A DNA stretch of 60,228 nucleotides from Chloroflexota bacterium (GTDB lineage Bacteria > Chloroflexota > Anaerolineae > Anaerolineales > Villigracilaceae), in contig JAAENC010000049.1 of the NCBI GenBank assembly GCA_024224815.1, forward strand, positions 1 through 60,228. The letters run 5' to 3'. The notes beneath the pieces are model-generated. The model saw nothing but the letters and a program-made list of their open reading frames with translations. It did not search any database and was not told the DNA's origin. The stretch's first letter is position 1, and each line of letters opens with the position of its first letter. This document shows positions 39,285 through 47,566 of the stretch, piece after piece. The translations under genes were made by a program, and so were the position numbers.

Positions 39285-40394
39285 TTATCTCATTTCTCGG
39301 ATGTCTTTTCCGTAGCCCTTTTCTGCCAGGATTTTTCCATCTTTATATACATCTTTTCCGCGGAGGACAACGCGTCGTACGCGCCCCTTAACTTGCCAGC
39401 CTTCAAAAGGCGTCCATCCGCATTTGGAGTACATCTCTTCGGCGCGAAGCTCATATTTGGCATTTTCGTCCACTTCTACCCATGTCTCGGCTTGTTCGGG
39501 GATATTGAAAATCTTCTTCGGGTTTGTATACATTTTCTCTACAATATCATCTACCGTTAAACGTCCTTCGTTCGCAGCAGTCAACAAAAGCGGGAGGGCT
39601 GTCTCTAATCCGGGGAATCCTGGCGGGGGCTTCTGAGAATCTTTTTCTTCGAGGGTATGTGGGGCGTGGTCTGTGGCGAAGCAGTCGATCACATCCATAT
39701 TTTCCCAGAGGGCATCTATATCCTTTTGCTCAGTCAATCTTGGGCGGACTTCACTTCGCCCCCCCCTAGCCCCCCCCGCAAGCGGTGGGGGGATAAGAGT
39801 TTCTCCCCCGCTCGCGGGGGAGACGCAAGAGGGGGCAGGAATAAATAAATGATGCGGGGCGACTTCGCAGGTCACTTTTAGGCCACGCTCTTTGGCAGCT
39901 TTGACGATTAGAATCTCTTCCTTTAAGGAAAGATGCGCAATGTGAACGGGTCTGTCGTAAATGGCAGCAAATAAAACACCAGCTGCCATTGTGCGTGATT
40001 CTGAATGCAAGACGATAGGTATTTCTTTGGGGAATTGCGCAAAATGAGGCATCCATAAGGCCATATCGTCGAGGCGTAATTCGCCGAAGGTGGAGTCGAG
40101 ATACATTTTGAGACCGGCAGCGCGCGGGGCGAGCTTTGCTGCTGCAGAGGCGTTATCTGGCCCTGCGCCGACAAATTGGGCATAATCACAGCGCGCTTTT
40201 TCTTTAGCGGAAGCAAGCGCAAGGTCAAGGGTGTTTTCGTCGAAGATGGGCGGTTTTGTGTTGGGCATCCCGAAGATGGTTGTGAATCCGCCTGCTAATG
40301 CGGCAGATGTCGCTGTATCCCAATCTTCTTTGTGGGTTTGGCCCGGCTCGCGTACGTGGACGTGGGGGTCTATTAATCCCGGAATTTTTAGCAT
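39285..40394 (-). CDS. pyrC: Dihydroorotase with repeat-derived insertion
   Basis: 369 residues. Amidohydrolase motifs: IDPHVHVREPGQTHKEDW (zinc His pair), GGFTTIFGMPNTKPP, HIAHLSLKEE, CEVAPHHLF and FATDHAPHT. It closes carbamoyl-aspartate to dihydroorotate. Between HHLF and the conserved (K/R)xxxL-T/S-E region lie about 30 residues (SCVSPASGGETLIPPPLAGG and on). They are encoded by a family C palindromic repeat at 39757-39838. The frame is kept, so the enzyme may be intact with an extra loop. Upstream are AAAGGA and a weak TATAAT (40455-40460). Confidence 0.95.
   Translation of the reverse strand: MLKIPGLIDPHVHVREPGQTHKEDWDTATSAALAGGFTTIFGMPNTKPPIFDENTLDLALASAKEKARCDYAQFVGAGPDNASAAAKLAPRAAGLKMYLDSTFGELRLDDMALWMPHFAQFPKEIPIVLHSESRTMAAGVLFAAIYDRPVHIAHLSLKEEILIVKAAKERGLKVTCEVAPHHLFIPAPSCVSPASGGETLIPPPLAGGARGGRSEVRPRLTEQKDIDALWENMDVIDCFATDHAPHTLEEKDSQKPPPGFPGLETALPLLLTAANEGRLTVDDIVEKMYTNPKKIFNIPEQAETWVEVDENAKYELRAEEMYSKCGWTPFEGWQVKGRVRRVVLRGKDVYKDGKILAEKGYGKDIREMR
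39757..39838. repeat. Palindromic repeat, family C, inside pyrC
   Basis: Two inverted copies of a unit of about 33 bp like that at 32061: CCCCCCCCTAGCCCCC with CGCAAGCGG on one side, and TCTCCCCCGCTCGCGGGGGAG with ACGCAAGAGGGGGC on the other. The length adds whole codons and no stop. Confidence 0.8.
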
Positions 40395-40475
40395 TTTTAT
40401 CCTTTCTTCTTATCTTTTTAGTGAGGGAGTGCGTCTTTTTAAACATTCTCTAAAATTATAGTGTTTTTTTGTGTG

Positions 40476-40504
40476 AAAAGAGCCAGCATAAAGCTGACTC
40501 TTTT
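40476..40504 (-). terminator. Terminator of the uracil permease gene
   Basis: On the minus strand AAAAGAGTCAGC pairs with GCTGGCTCTTTT (one G-T pair) around 5 nt. It separates the permease gene from pyrC. Confidence 0.75.
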
Positions 40505-40519
40505 CTTTGGGTGGGGAAA

Positions 40520-41869
40520 TTATTCGGAGGGTTTGAAGATCACAAAGAGGAGATTCATCAGGATACCGACGATAGCGGAAAAGACGATGGCGGGGATGCC
40601 AGCAGGGAAAACGCCGGGGATAATGAAGGGGAAAAGACCGTTTTCGAGGGTTAATGAGCCACCGATGCCGGTAATCAAGATGGTTGCGCCAACGGCCAGA
40701 TTGCTGGGAGAGAAAAGGTCTACTTGCTCAGACATTTTAAGCGCAATGCCTTGCATCCCGATTACGCCAAAAAGATAAATGGCTAGGCCACCTGTTACGG
40801 CAACAGGAATACTGTTGACGACACCGGCTAATTTGCCGACAAATCCGAGTAGGATGGCGATCACGCCAGCGGTCATGAGTACGGGAACAGAATAGTTTCG
40901 GGTGATAGCCATGAGCGAATTGTTTTCACCATAGTTCGTTCCGGCTGCGCCGCCGAGGAAACCGACAATAATATCATCTGCGCCATCAGCGACGAGATTT
41001 AGGCCGATCAATTCTTTGATATTGAGCGGTTCACGTTTTAGCTTTGCGGCCAATTCGTCGATATATAAACTCATCTGATATAAATGCGCGGTAGATTCTG
41101 GGACAGTCGCGATGGCGATAAGCGCAATGCTGATTACCAAGCCCCAAGCATTAGGATCATTGAAAGCGGGGAAAGTGATATTGGGCATGCGTACCCAAGC
41201 AGCGTTGCTGATAACACTAAAATCGACGATTCCAAGAGCCATAGAAAGGCCATAGCCTACAAGTGCGCCGAGCAAAATAGGTAGCATCCCGAGTAAACCT
41301 TTGTTCCGCAAGTAAACAGAGAAAATAACGGTGGAAAAGAGTGTGGAGAAAGCAACCAGCCAATTAGTAGATGCCATTCCCAGCGCGGCTCCAGCCAAAG
41401 CCAAACCAATGACTATTGCAATCGAGCCTGTCACAATTGGAGGGAGTACTTTATCCAGAGCGGCTTTGCCAACTTTCATAATCAGTAAACCGATCAGGAT
41501 ATTGAAAAGACCTGTTCCTATAATCCCGACTTGCACCAATTGGACACCTTCAGGACAATAATAGGTATTCGGATCGCTAAAACAATCTCCAGCGTAAAGA
41601 GACATAGCGGTTACGACTACGGCAATATAAGAAAATGAAGAACCATAATACATAGGGATCTTACGTTTTGAAACCAGCAACGCGATAATCGTACCTATGC
41701 CAGAAGCAAGCAGCGTAACGCCGACATCAAATTTGGTCAGAATAGCAACTAATACTGTTGCGGGGAACATCGTTAGCACTTGCTGAAATCCGAGCGAGAG
41801 CATCGCACCGATCGGTGGTTTATCTTCGGGCAGATAGCCTAATACGGGGGATTGCTTTTCTTCAGACAT
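40520..41869 (-). CDS. uraA: Uracil/xanthine permease (NCS2 family)
   Basis: 449 residues with about 14 hydrophobic segments. NCS2 features include FQQVLTMFPATVLVAI near the start, YYGSSFSYIAVV in helix 3, a Glu-containing VPESTAHLYQM in helix 8, and GGAAGTNYGENNSLMAITRNYSVPV in helix 10 (the N-x-G/E-N motif of uracil transporters). It brings uracil in with protons. AAAGGAG lies upstream of the start. A promoter and terminator-like hairpin lie in its leader. The neighbour pyrC fits pyrimidine supply. Confidence 0.95.
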   Translation of the reverse strand: MSEEKQSPVLGYLPEDKPPIGAMLSLGFQQVLTMFPATVLVAILTKFDVGVTLLASGIGTIIALLVSKRKIPMYYGSSFSYIAVVVTAMSLYAGDCFSDPNTYYCPEGVQLVQVGIIGTGLFNILIGLLIMKVGKAALDKVLPPIVTGSIAIVIGLALAGAALGMASTNWLVAFSTLFSTVIFSVYLRNKGLLGMLPILLGALVGYGLSMALGIVDFSVISNAAWVRMPNITFPAFNDPNAWGLVISIALIAIATVPESTAHLYQMSLYIDELAAKLKREPLNIKELIGLNLVADGADDIIVGFLGGAAGTNYGENNSLMAITRNYSVPVLMTAGVIAILLGFVGKLAGVVNSIPVAVTGGLAIYLFGVIGMQGIALKMSEQVDLFSPSNLAVGATILITGIGGSLTLENGLFPFIIPGVFPAGIPAIVFSAIVGILMNLLFVIFKPSE

Positions 41870-41902
41870 ATTATTTGCTCCTTTAAATTTGGATATGGGT
41901 AT

Positions 41903-41930
41903 AAAAAAAGAGAGCCACGAATGGCTCTCT
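41903..41930 (-). promoter_or_regulatory. Attenuator-type terminator in the uraA leader
   Basis: On the minus strand AGAGAGCCA, TTCG, TGGCTCTCT and then seven Ts form an intrinsic terminator. It lies between the likely promoter and the start codon, 33 nt before ATG. Upstream in the leader, CGCCC-ATT-GGGGCG and GGGC-GCA-GCCC share bases and cannot both form. The layout suits pyrimidine-controlled attenuation, but the controlling factor is unknown. Confidence 0.65.
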
Positions 41931-42017
41931 AATAAATAAAACGAAAAGCGGGCTGCGCCCCAATGGGCGAGATTGCTTGCCGAGTTAAGTGAAAGGCTTC
42001 TCTATACATTGTGCGTG

Positions 42018-42045
42018 ATTCTATGCAAGGACTGAGATTTGTCAA
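42018..42045 (-). promoter_or_regulatory. Promoter of uraA
   Basis: On the minus strand TTGACA (42045-42040) is separated by 16 nt from TAGAAT (42023-42018). Transcription would start near 42011, giving a leader of about 140 nt. Confidence 0.6.
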
Positions 42046-42088
42046 GGTTAAAGTCTCAACTTACGGGTGGGTATGATGACAATTGTCA

Positions 42089-42118
42089 CTGACTTAGTGT
42101 TCTTTGCCCTGCTATAAT
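42089..42118 (+). promoter_or_regulatory. Promoter of icd
   Basis: CTGACT (42089-42094) and TATAAT (42113-42118) are 18 nt apart. The gene starts at 42160 after GAAGGAGAG. It is divergent from the uraA promoter. Confidence 0.55.
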
Positions 42119-42159
42119 TTTTTTCCGCTATTACTAAAAAAATTCCGAAGGAGAGAAAA

Positions 42160-43566
42160 ATGGGTTACGAAAAAATTCAAGTTCCCGCAGAAGGGGAAAA
42201 AATCACCATGCAAGATGGTGTTTTGCAAGTTCCTGACAACGTTGTATTACCTTTCATCGAAGGCGACGGCACCGGCCGTGACATCTGGAAGGCTTCTGTT
42301 GCCGTTTTCGACGCAGCAGTAGAAAAAGCTTATGGTGGTAAACGCAAAGTCAATTGGATGGAAGTTTACGCCGGAGAAAAAGCCTACGATATGTTCAACG
42401 AATGGCTTCCCGCAGAAACAATTACCGCTTTTGAAGAATATGTTGTTGGTATCAAAGGACCCCTCACCACCCCCATTGGTGGCGGTATCCGCTCTTTAAA
42501 TGTTGCACTTCGCAAACTGCTCGACCTTTATGTTTGCCAACGCCCCGTACAATATATCGAAGGTGTACCTTCCCCCGTAAAACACCCCGAATATGTAGAC
42601 ATGGTCATCTTCCGTGAAAACACCGAAGATATTTACACCGGCGCAGAATTTGAAGAAGGCACCGAAGAAAATAAAAAGTTCATGGATATGATGAAAGAAG
42701 AATTCCCTGAACAATACGAAAAATTCCGCTTCCCAAATACCGCTGGTATCAGTATTAAACCTGTTTCTCAAGAAGGCACCGCCCGTATCGTCCGTGCAGC
42801 AATCCAATGGGCACTCGATAATAAGCGCAAAGACGTAAGTCTTGTTCACAAAGGCAATATCATGAAATTCACCGAAGGTGCATTCCGTGGTTGGGGCTAC
42901 GAAATTGCAAAAACCGAATTCCGTAACGACATCGTCACCGAGCGCGAAACCTGGATTTTAGGTAATAAAGAATCTAACCCAGATATGACCGTTGAAGAAA
43001 ATGCCAAAGCCGTTGATCCCGGTTTCGACATGATGGCCCCTGATAAACAACAAGAAATCCTCGGCGAAGTCGAAGAAGCCATGGGACTTTGGGATACTCA
43101 CGGCGACGGAAAATGGAAATCAAAACTCCGCATCCGCGATACCATCGCAGATATCGTCTTCCAGCAAACCATTACCCGCGCAAAATCTTTCGACGTTTTA
43201 GCCACCATGAATCTGAACGGCGATTATCTCTCCGACGCGCTCGCTGCCCAGATCGGCGGCATGGGCATCGCCCCCGGCGCAAATATCAACTACACCACCG
43301 GCCGCGCCATCTTCGAAGCCACTCACGGCACCGCCCCCAAATACGCCGACCTCGACCAAGTCAACCCTGGCTCCGTCATTCTCTCCGGTGAAATGATGTT
43401 CCGTTACTTGGGCTGGCACGAAGTTGCCGATCTCATTCTCAAAGGCATGAGCGGCGCAGTCGCAGCAAAAACCGTCACCTACGATTTCGACCGCCTGATG
43501 GATGGCGCAACAAAAGTCAAATGCTCTGAGTTTGGCGAAGCCATGATCAAGCATATGGATGACTAA
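42160..43566 (+). CDS. icd: NADP-dependent isocitrate dehydrogenase
   Basis: 468 residues. It oxidises isocitrate to 2-oxoglutarate and CO2 in the TCA cycle. [12 protein letters not shown] opens the Rossmann-like domain. [23 protein letters not shown] is the substrate loop with the phosphorylatable Ser, and [13 protein letters not shown] is also conserved. [21 protein letters not shown] has the Lys-Tyr pair that selects NADP. It is longer than E. coli Icd (416) owing to an insertion around [21 protein letters not shown] and an inserted acidic segment near 270-310. Codon use is visibly more C-rich than its neighbours, as in a highly expressed gene. Confidence 0.97.
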   Translation: MGYEKIQVPAEGEKITMQDGVLQVPDNVVLPFIEGDGTGRDIWKASVAVFDAAVEKAYGGKRKVNWMEVYAGEKAYDMFNEWLPAETITAFEEYVVGIKGPLTTPIGGGIRSLNVALRKLLDLYVCQRPVQYIEGVPSPVKHPEYVDMVIFRENTEDIYTGAEFEEGTEENKKFMDMMKEEFPEQYEKFRFPNTAGISIKPVSQEGTARIVRAAIQWALDNKRKDVSLVHKGNIMKFTEGAFRGWGYEIAKTEFRNDIVTERETWILGNKESNPDMTVEENAKAVDPGFDMMAPDKQQEILGEVEEAMGLWDTHGDGKWKSKLRIRDTIADIVFQQTITRAKSFDVLATMNLNGDYLSDALAAQIGGMGIAPGANINYTTGRAIFEATHGTAPKYADLDQVNPGSVILSGEMMFRYLGWHEVADLILKGMSGAVAAKTVTYDFDRLMDGATKVKCSEFGEAMIKHMDD

Positions 43567-43598
43567 AGAGACATTAGACTTTAGACATTAGATTTCAG

Positions 43599-43629
43599 CC
43601 CCTTCTCTTTTTTTTGGAGAAGGGGTTTT
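43599..43629 (+). terminator. Intrinsic terminator after icd
   Basis: CCCCTTCTC pairs perfectly with GAGAAGGGG, followed by TTTTC. Confidence 0.85.
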
Positions 43630-43748
43630 CTTTTGTGGATAAAAAACCGCCTCGCCCGCAAATTTAGGCTGGCTCACGCTTTTCAACGGGATGCCCATCC
43701 CGTGCTAAAATGTGCCCTATAAAAAACAAACCCGATGGAGCTATACCG

Positions 43749-44123
43749 ATGAAAAAACTCATACCCCTCTTTATACTATTTGCCCTCCTACTAACAGGAT
43801 GCGGCGAAAAAACACCCCCTCCCGCCGAGTTTGACGTGACCGGCACCTGGGAATTCCGCATGTCAGAACGAGACCAACAAGATGTCACCTACGATACTGG
43901 CACGATCACCTTTACTGGGGAAAAAGACGGCGGCGAATTTACCCTTATTAGCGAAAACGGCCTTGAAATTTCAGGCATTTACATCGTTAGCGGAATCGCC
44001 TTCAGCTTCGAGACTGATCAAGACTTCGTCATTCAAGGCAGCTTCCCCGATGAAGATAATCTTTTCGGAACTTGGGAGGTAACTAGAAATAAAAGCGGTT
44101 TGTGGACGGCGAAGCGACAATAA
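43749..44123 (+). CDS. Small lipoprotein, hypothetical
   Basis: 124 residues from ATG 43749 (GGAG upstream; a longer frame from 43710 lacks one). The lipobox is LLTGC with Cys18. The mature part is a small beta-rich domain (DVTGTWEFRMSERDQ, GTITFTGEKDGGEFTLIS, GLEISGIYIVSGIAFSFE, NLFGTWEVTR) that resembles a lipocalin-like or Lipocalin_5 sheet with GTW repeats. The function is unknown. Confidence 0.78.
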   Translation: MKKLIPLFILFALLLTGCGEKTPPPAEFDVTGTWEFRMSERDQQDVTYDTGTITFTGEKDGGEFTLISENGLEISGIYIVSGIAFSFETDQDFVIQGSFPDEDNLFGTWEVTRNKSGLWTAKRQ

Positions 44124-44175
44124 TTTGTCTGAAATATATAGATCTGTGAAGAACACTATTTTATAAGGAGATTCA

Positions 44176-44625
44176 ATGTCAAAAAAAGCAAATTCTTCTG
44201 AAGAAACTGAAACAAGACAGTTTGATTTTTGGCTAGGGGATTGGGATCTAAGCTGGGGAGAAGATGGGCATGGGACAAATTGTGTTTCGTCAATCTTGGA
44301 TGGCTGTGTGATTCAAGAGGAGTTCGATGGAAGCCCTTCAATTCCTCTAAAGGGGATTAGCCTCTCTACATATAATGCCCGTTTGGGAAAATGGCAACAA
44401 ACATGGGTAGATAATTCTGGTTCTTATCTTGATCTTATCGGTGAATTCGCAGATGGAAAAATGACCTTATCTCGGGAAGCGACTATTGAAGGGAAAGCAG
44501 TCCAGCAACGCATGGTTTTTTATAACATCTCCCAGAATAAACTGGACTGGAATTGGGAACGATCAGATGATGACGGAGAAAGCTGGCAAGTGCTTTGGAA
44601 AATCCACTATCAACGGAAAAAGTAA
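44176..44625 (+). CDS. DUF1579-like protein
   Basis: 149 residues, cytoplasmic, no signal. FDFWLGDWDLSW at the start, then GCVIQEEFDGSPSIPLKGISLSTYNARLGKWQQTWVDNSGSYLDLIGEFADGKM, match the DUF1579 beta-barrel pattern (F-x-G-x-W and W-Q-x-W-x-D). AAGGAG lies before the start. The role is unknown. An inverted-repeat half element follows at 44652. Confidence 0.8.
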   Translation: MSKKANSSEETETRQFDFWLGDWDLSWGEDGHGTNCVSSILDGCVIQEEFDGSPSIPLKGISLSTYNARLGKWQQTWVDNSGSYLDLIGEFADGKMTLSREATIEGKAVQQRMVFYNISQNKLDWNWERSDDDGESWQVLWKIHYQRKK

Positions 44626-44651
44626 TCTTAGCAAGTAACAGCTACTTTCTA

Positions 44652-44687
44652 GAGAGCATGATACAACAGACTTTTGCAAGAGGTCTA
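44652..44687. repeat. Half copy of the short inverted-repeat element found at 58180
   Basis: GAGCATGATACAACAGACTTTTGCAAGAGGTCTA closely matches the right part of 58227-58259 (given here in two blocks: GAGCATGA, then ACAGACTTTTGCAAGA with GTCTA). Only one end is present. It lies right before the gene at 44696. Confidence 0.6.
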
Positions 44688-44695
44688 TTATAAAA

Positions 44696-45472
44696 ATGCC
44701 CCTTACAATTTCTCATCCAGCTGCAACGATTCCCTTGGCGCGGCGAGGCTTGGTGCTTTCCGCGTTGATAATCGGCAGCCTAACACCAGATTATCCCTAT
44801 TTCATCCCTTTTCTTCACAGAAGTGGTTTTTCACATTCAATTTATGGTTTATTTCTTTTTTGTCTGCCTTGGGGATTGATTTCTTTAGCGCTATTCCAGC
44901 TCTTACTGAAGTACCCTGTCTTGTCTTTATTTCCAGTTGAACATCAGCGCCGCTTATACAGTGTTTCTAAAGACTTCTCCTTTTTCCCTGTAAAGCGTTT
45001 TTTACTGATCGCTTTTTCAATCCTTGTTGGTGCATTTACGCATATTCTCTGGGATTCATTTACTCACCCTAAAACGCTTTTGGTACAAGAGTTTGTCTTT
45101 TTACGAAGAATTGTATTTACAATTGCTTCATACCCTGTACAAATCTATAAAATTTTACAACATGGAAGTACTCTCGTAGGTGGGCTATTGCTGATTTATT
45201 GGTATATCCAGTGGTATAAAAATGCTCCTGAATCTTCTCTTCCAAAAAGAATGACTATACCCGTTTCTACGAAACTCATCCTTTTCATAATTATGAGTTT
45301 CGTAGCACTAATATCAGGAATCTTGACTGGTTTTACTGACATCCCCTCAGCAGAACCTTCAATATATTATCCTTTATTTCTGGGGCATACTTTTATTGTT
45401 GGTCTTTCAGTATTTATTTTGGAGCTAATATTATTTAGTGTTTATTGGCATTTCAAGAACTTATTCAAGTAA
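44696..45472 (+). CDS. DUF4184-type membrane protein
   Basis: 258 residues with about six hydrophobic segments. The N-terminus MPLTISHPAATIPLARRGLVLSALIIGSLTPDYPYF and GFSHSIYG match DUF4184, an integral membrane family. It has His/Asp residues at the start and in AFTHILWDSFTHP (near 105) that look like a metal site, as in membrane-bound hydrolases. The function is unknown. No ribosome site is seen, as the half element fills the upstream region. Confidence 0.85.
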   Translation: MPLTISHPAATIPLARRGLVLSALIIGSLTPDYPYFIPFLHRSGFSHSIYGLFLFCLPWGLISLALFQLLLKYPVLSLFPVEHQRRLYSVSKDFSFFPVKRFLLIAFSILVGAFTHILWDSFTHPKTLLVQEFVFLRRIVFTIASYPVQIYKILQHGSTLVGGLLLIYWYIQWYKNAPESSLPKRMTIPVSTKLILFIIMSFVALISGILTGFTDIPSAEPSIYYPLFLGHTFIVGLSVFILELILFSVYWHFKNLFK

Positions 45473-45501
45473 TATTTCTCAGTCTGGAGTGCGTCATAAA
45501 G

Positions 45502-46398
45502 TTACACCAAAAACAACGCCGCTACCCCAACCATTGCAAGCAATGTTCCCAGAATTGCTCCCCAACCAAAGCGTTCTTTGAAAACAAAATAACTGATCGG
45601 CAACAAGAAAACGGGCGGTAATGCTGTAAGCGTGCTGGCGACCCCAACTTCTACACGTTGGAGGGCAAAAAGGGAAAGGGAAACGCCCAAAAAGGGGCCG
45701 GTAAATGCCCCGCCCATCGCGAGCATTGTACCTTTTAGGTCACTTTTCAATTTCTGGATCGTTTCTTTTGCTTCGCCCTGTATAAAAGTCAGCCCCCATA
45801 GCAAAATAACGGCTGAGATTACACGGATCATATTTGCAGAGACGGGGGAGAATTCTCCGTAGAGGCCACCTTTGGAGAGGACAAATCCGGTAGCCTGCCC
45901 AATAGCAGCACCCAGCCCGAGCAAAATCCCACGCCCATAGTCACGGTCGTTTTCGCCTTTCTCATTTCCCTCCATAACGACCCAGCCGATCCCAACCAGG
46001 GTGATGATGATCGCGAAGATCTGCCATCCAGAAAGGGTTTCTCCGAAAAGTACCCACGCTTGAAGCGCGGCTAAAATGGGGGCGAGGCTCATCATCAGCA
46101 TGGTCAGGCGAGGGCCGATCAGCACAAAAGCCTGAAAGAGGAAAATATCGCCCAGAACAAAACCAATTGCGCCTGATAATCCCAGCCATAGCCAACGGTC
46201 TGGAGAGGCATCAAGGGGGATAATTGTCCCAAAAGAGATCCAGTGTACGATACCAAGAAATATGGCCGCAAAAACCAGACGCGAGCGGTTAACAACGAGG
46301 GGGCCTATACGTCGGCCTGCATTTGTAAACATGATGGAGCCAACAGAAAAAGAGAGCGATGTTGCGATAGCGGCGAGTTCGCCAATATAAGAGAGCAT
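45502..46398 (-). CDS. EamA/DMT-family transporter
   Basis: 298 residues from ATG 46398. Ten hydrophobic helices form two EamA halves (about 5-135 and 150-295). Typical elements are the SFSVGSIMFTNAGRR start, LVFAAIFLGIVHW, and MSLAPILAALQAWVLFGETLSGWQIFAIIITLVGIGWVV ending the first half. The second half ends LPPVFLLPISYFVFKERFGWGAILGTLLAMVGVAALF. It exports or imports small metabolites; the substrate is unknown. It diverges from the YihY gene over a 73-bp gap. Confidence 0.93.
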   Translation of the reverse strand: MLSYIGELAAIATSLSFSVGSIMFTNAGRRIGPLVVNRSRLVFAAIFLGIVHWISFGTIIPLDASPDRWLWLGLSGAIGFVLGDIFLFQAFVLIGPRLTMLMMSLAPILAALQAWVLFGETLSGWQIFAIIITLVGIGWVVMEGNEKGENDRDYGRGILLGLGAAIGQATGFVLSKGGLYGEFSPVSANMIRVISAVILLWGLTFIQGEAKETIQKLKSDLKGTMLAMGGAFTGPFLGVSLSLFALQRVEVGVASTLTALPPVFLLPISYFVFKERFGWGAILGTLLAMVGVAALFLV

Positions 46399-46471
46399 AA
46401 ATAACCTGTGGATAGTGGAAAGTGCCAAGATTATACGCCCGAAAGAAAGATTTCGCCTATAATCATATTTA

Positions 46472-47320
46472 ATGAAAAAAGAAGCGCATTTTAAAATTTG
46501 GCAAAAAGCCTTTCGTGAGACTTTTTCCCTAAACTCGATCCTTGCCGCGGCGGGAACGGCCTATTTTGCCTTCTTTTCTTTTTTCCCGCTCATGCTATTG
46601 ATCGTCGCCATCGCCAGCCGTTGGTTTGACCCGCTTTGGGTCGAGAGCGAGCTAATTACCCAACTCGAGTTTATTGTGCCGGGCATCACCCGCTTTTTGG
46701 GCGATAATCTTTCTAAAATTATCCAAAATCGCGGCTCTATCACCACAACGGCTTTGCTTCTTTTGCTTTGGTCAGGCTCAACACTTTTTAGTGTCGTTGC
46801 GCGCGTAATGGATAGCATTTGGGAGGGACGAGATACACGTTCTTCTCTGAAATACAGGGGATTAGCCCTACTCTTTGTAGCAGGATTAAGCATTGTCGTT
46901 TTGCCCCTACTGATTATTGGAACATGGGTCACGCCCCTGATAAATGACTTGCTACCGAATATTCCACATCTTCTACTCTCGGGCGTGAGCTTCTTAATCC
47001 CCACGCTTTTTAACATCGTTCTTTTTGGCTTGCTCTACCGCTTTTTGCCCCACAACAGCCCCGCCTGGCGCGATATTTGGATAGCCGCCATCGCGTCTGG
47101 CTTTTTCTGGGAGCTTGCCAAACGTTTTTTCTTAAGTTACACCGCCAGCTTTTTGACAAGCTCTAACCTTGTTTATGGCTCGGTCTCTACCATTATCGCC
47201 TTTTTGGCCTGGGTACATCTGAGCGGGCTGATATTCTTCTTCGGTGCCTATTTGGGCGTTGGCTACAGAGGGGAGGGAAAAGAGGAAAGAAGGGTGCAAA
47301 AAAGGAGAAGAGGGTATTAG
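46472..47320 (+). CDS. YihY/BrkB-family membrane protein
   Basis: 282 residues with six hydrophobic segments. SILAAAGTAYFAFFSFFPLMLLIVA, a GSITTTALLLLLWSGSTLFSVVARVMDSIWEG segment, and YGSVSTIIAFLAWVHLSGLIFFFGAYLG are the family hallmarks. Once labelled RNase BN in error, these are probably membrane transporters. The tail is basic (RRVQKRRRGY). Confidence 0.93.
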   Translation: MKKEAHFKIWQKAFRETFSLNSILAAAGTAYFAFFSFFPLMLLIVAIASRWFDPLWVESELITQLEFIVPGITRFLGDNLSKIIQNRGSITTTALLLLLWSGSTLFSVVARVMDSIWEGRDTRSSLKYRGLALLFVAGLSIVVLPLLIIGTWVTPLINDLLPNIPHLLLSGVSFLIPTLFNIVLFGLLYRFLPHNSPAWRDIWIAAIASGFFWELAKRFFLSYTASFLTSSNLVYGSVSTIIAFLAWVHLSGLIFFFGAYLGVGYRGEGKEERRVQKRRRGY

Positions 47321-47566
47321 GGGTGTTTTCAGTGATAAATTAAAGCGCTTTGGGAGACCGCCACCAAAAGAAAAAACCCTGACATTTTACCCAGCAGGAT
47401 TTCTTTGAAAGAATTCGATAGATTCTTAGGTATTTCATCCCAATATTTACGAAGGATGGCTACTTATCAGACATGGTAAACTTGCTGGCAACTCTGTCTA
47501 TAAAATGTGTGGAAAAGAAGTGAAAAAAACTACTTTCGCATCTTTAAAGAAAAATATTATCACTTA

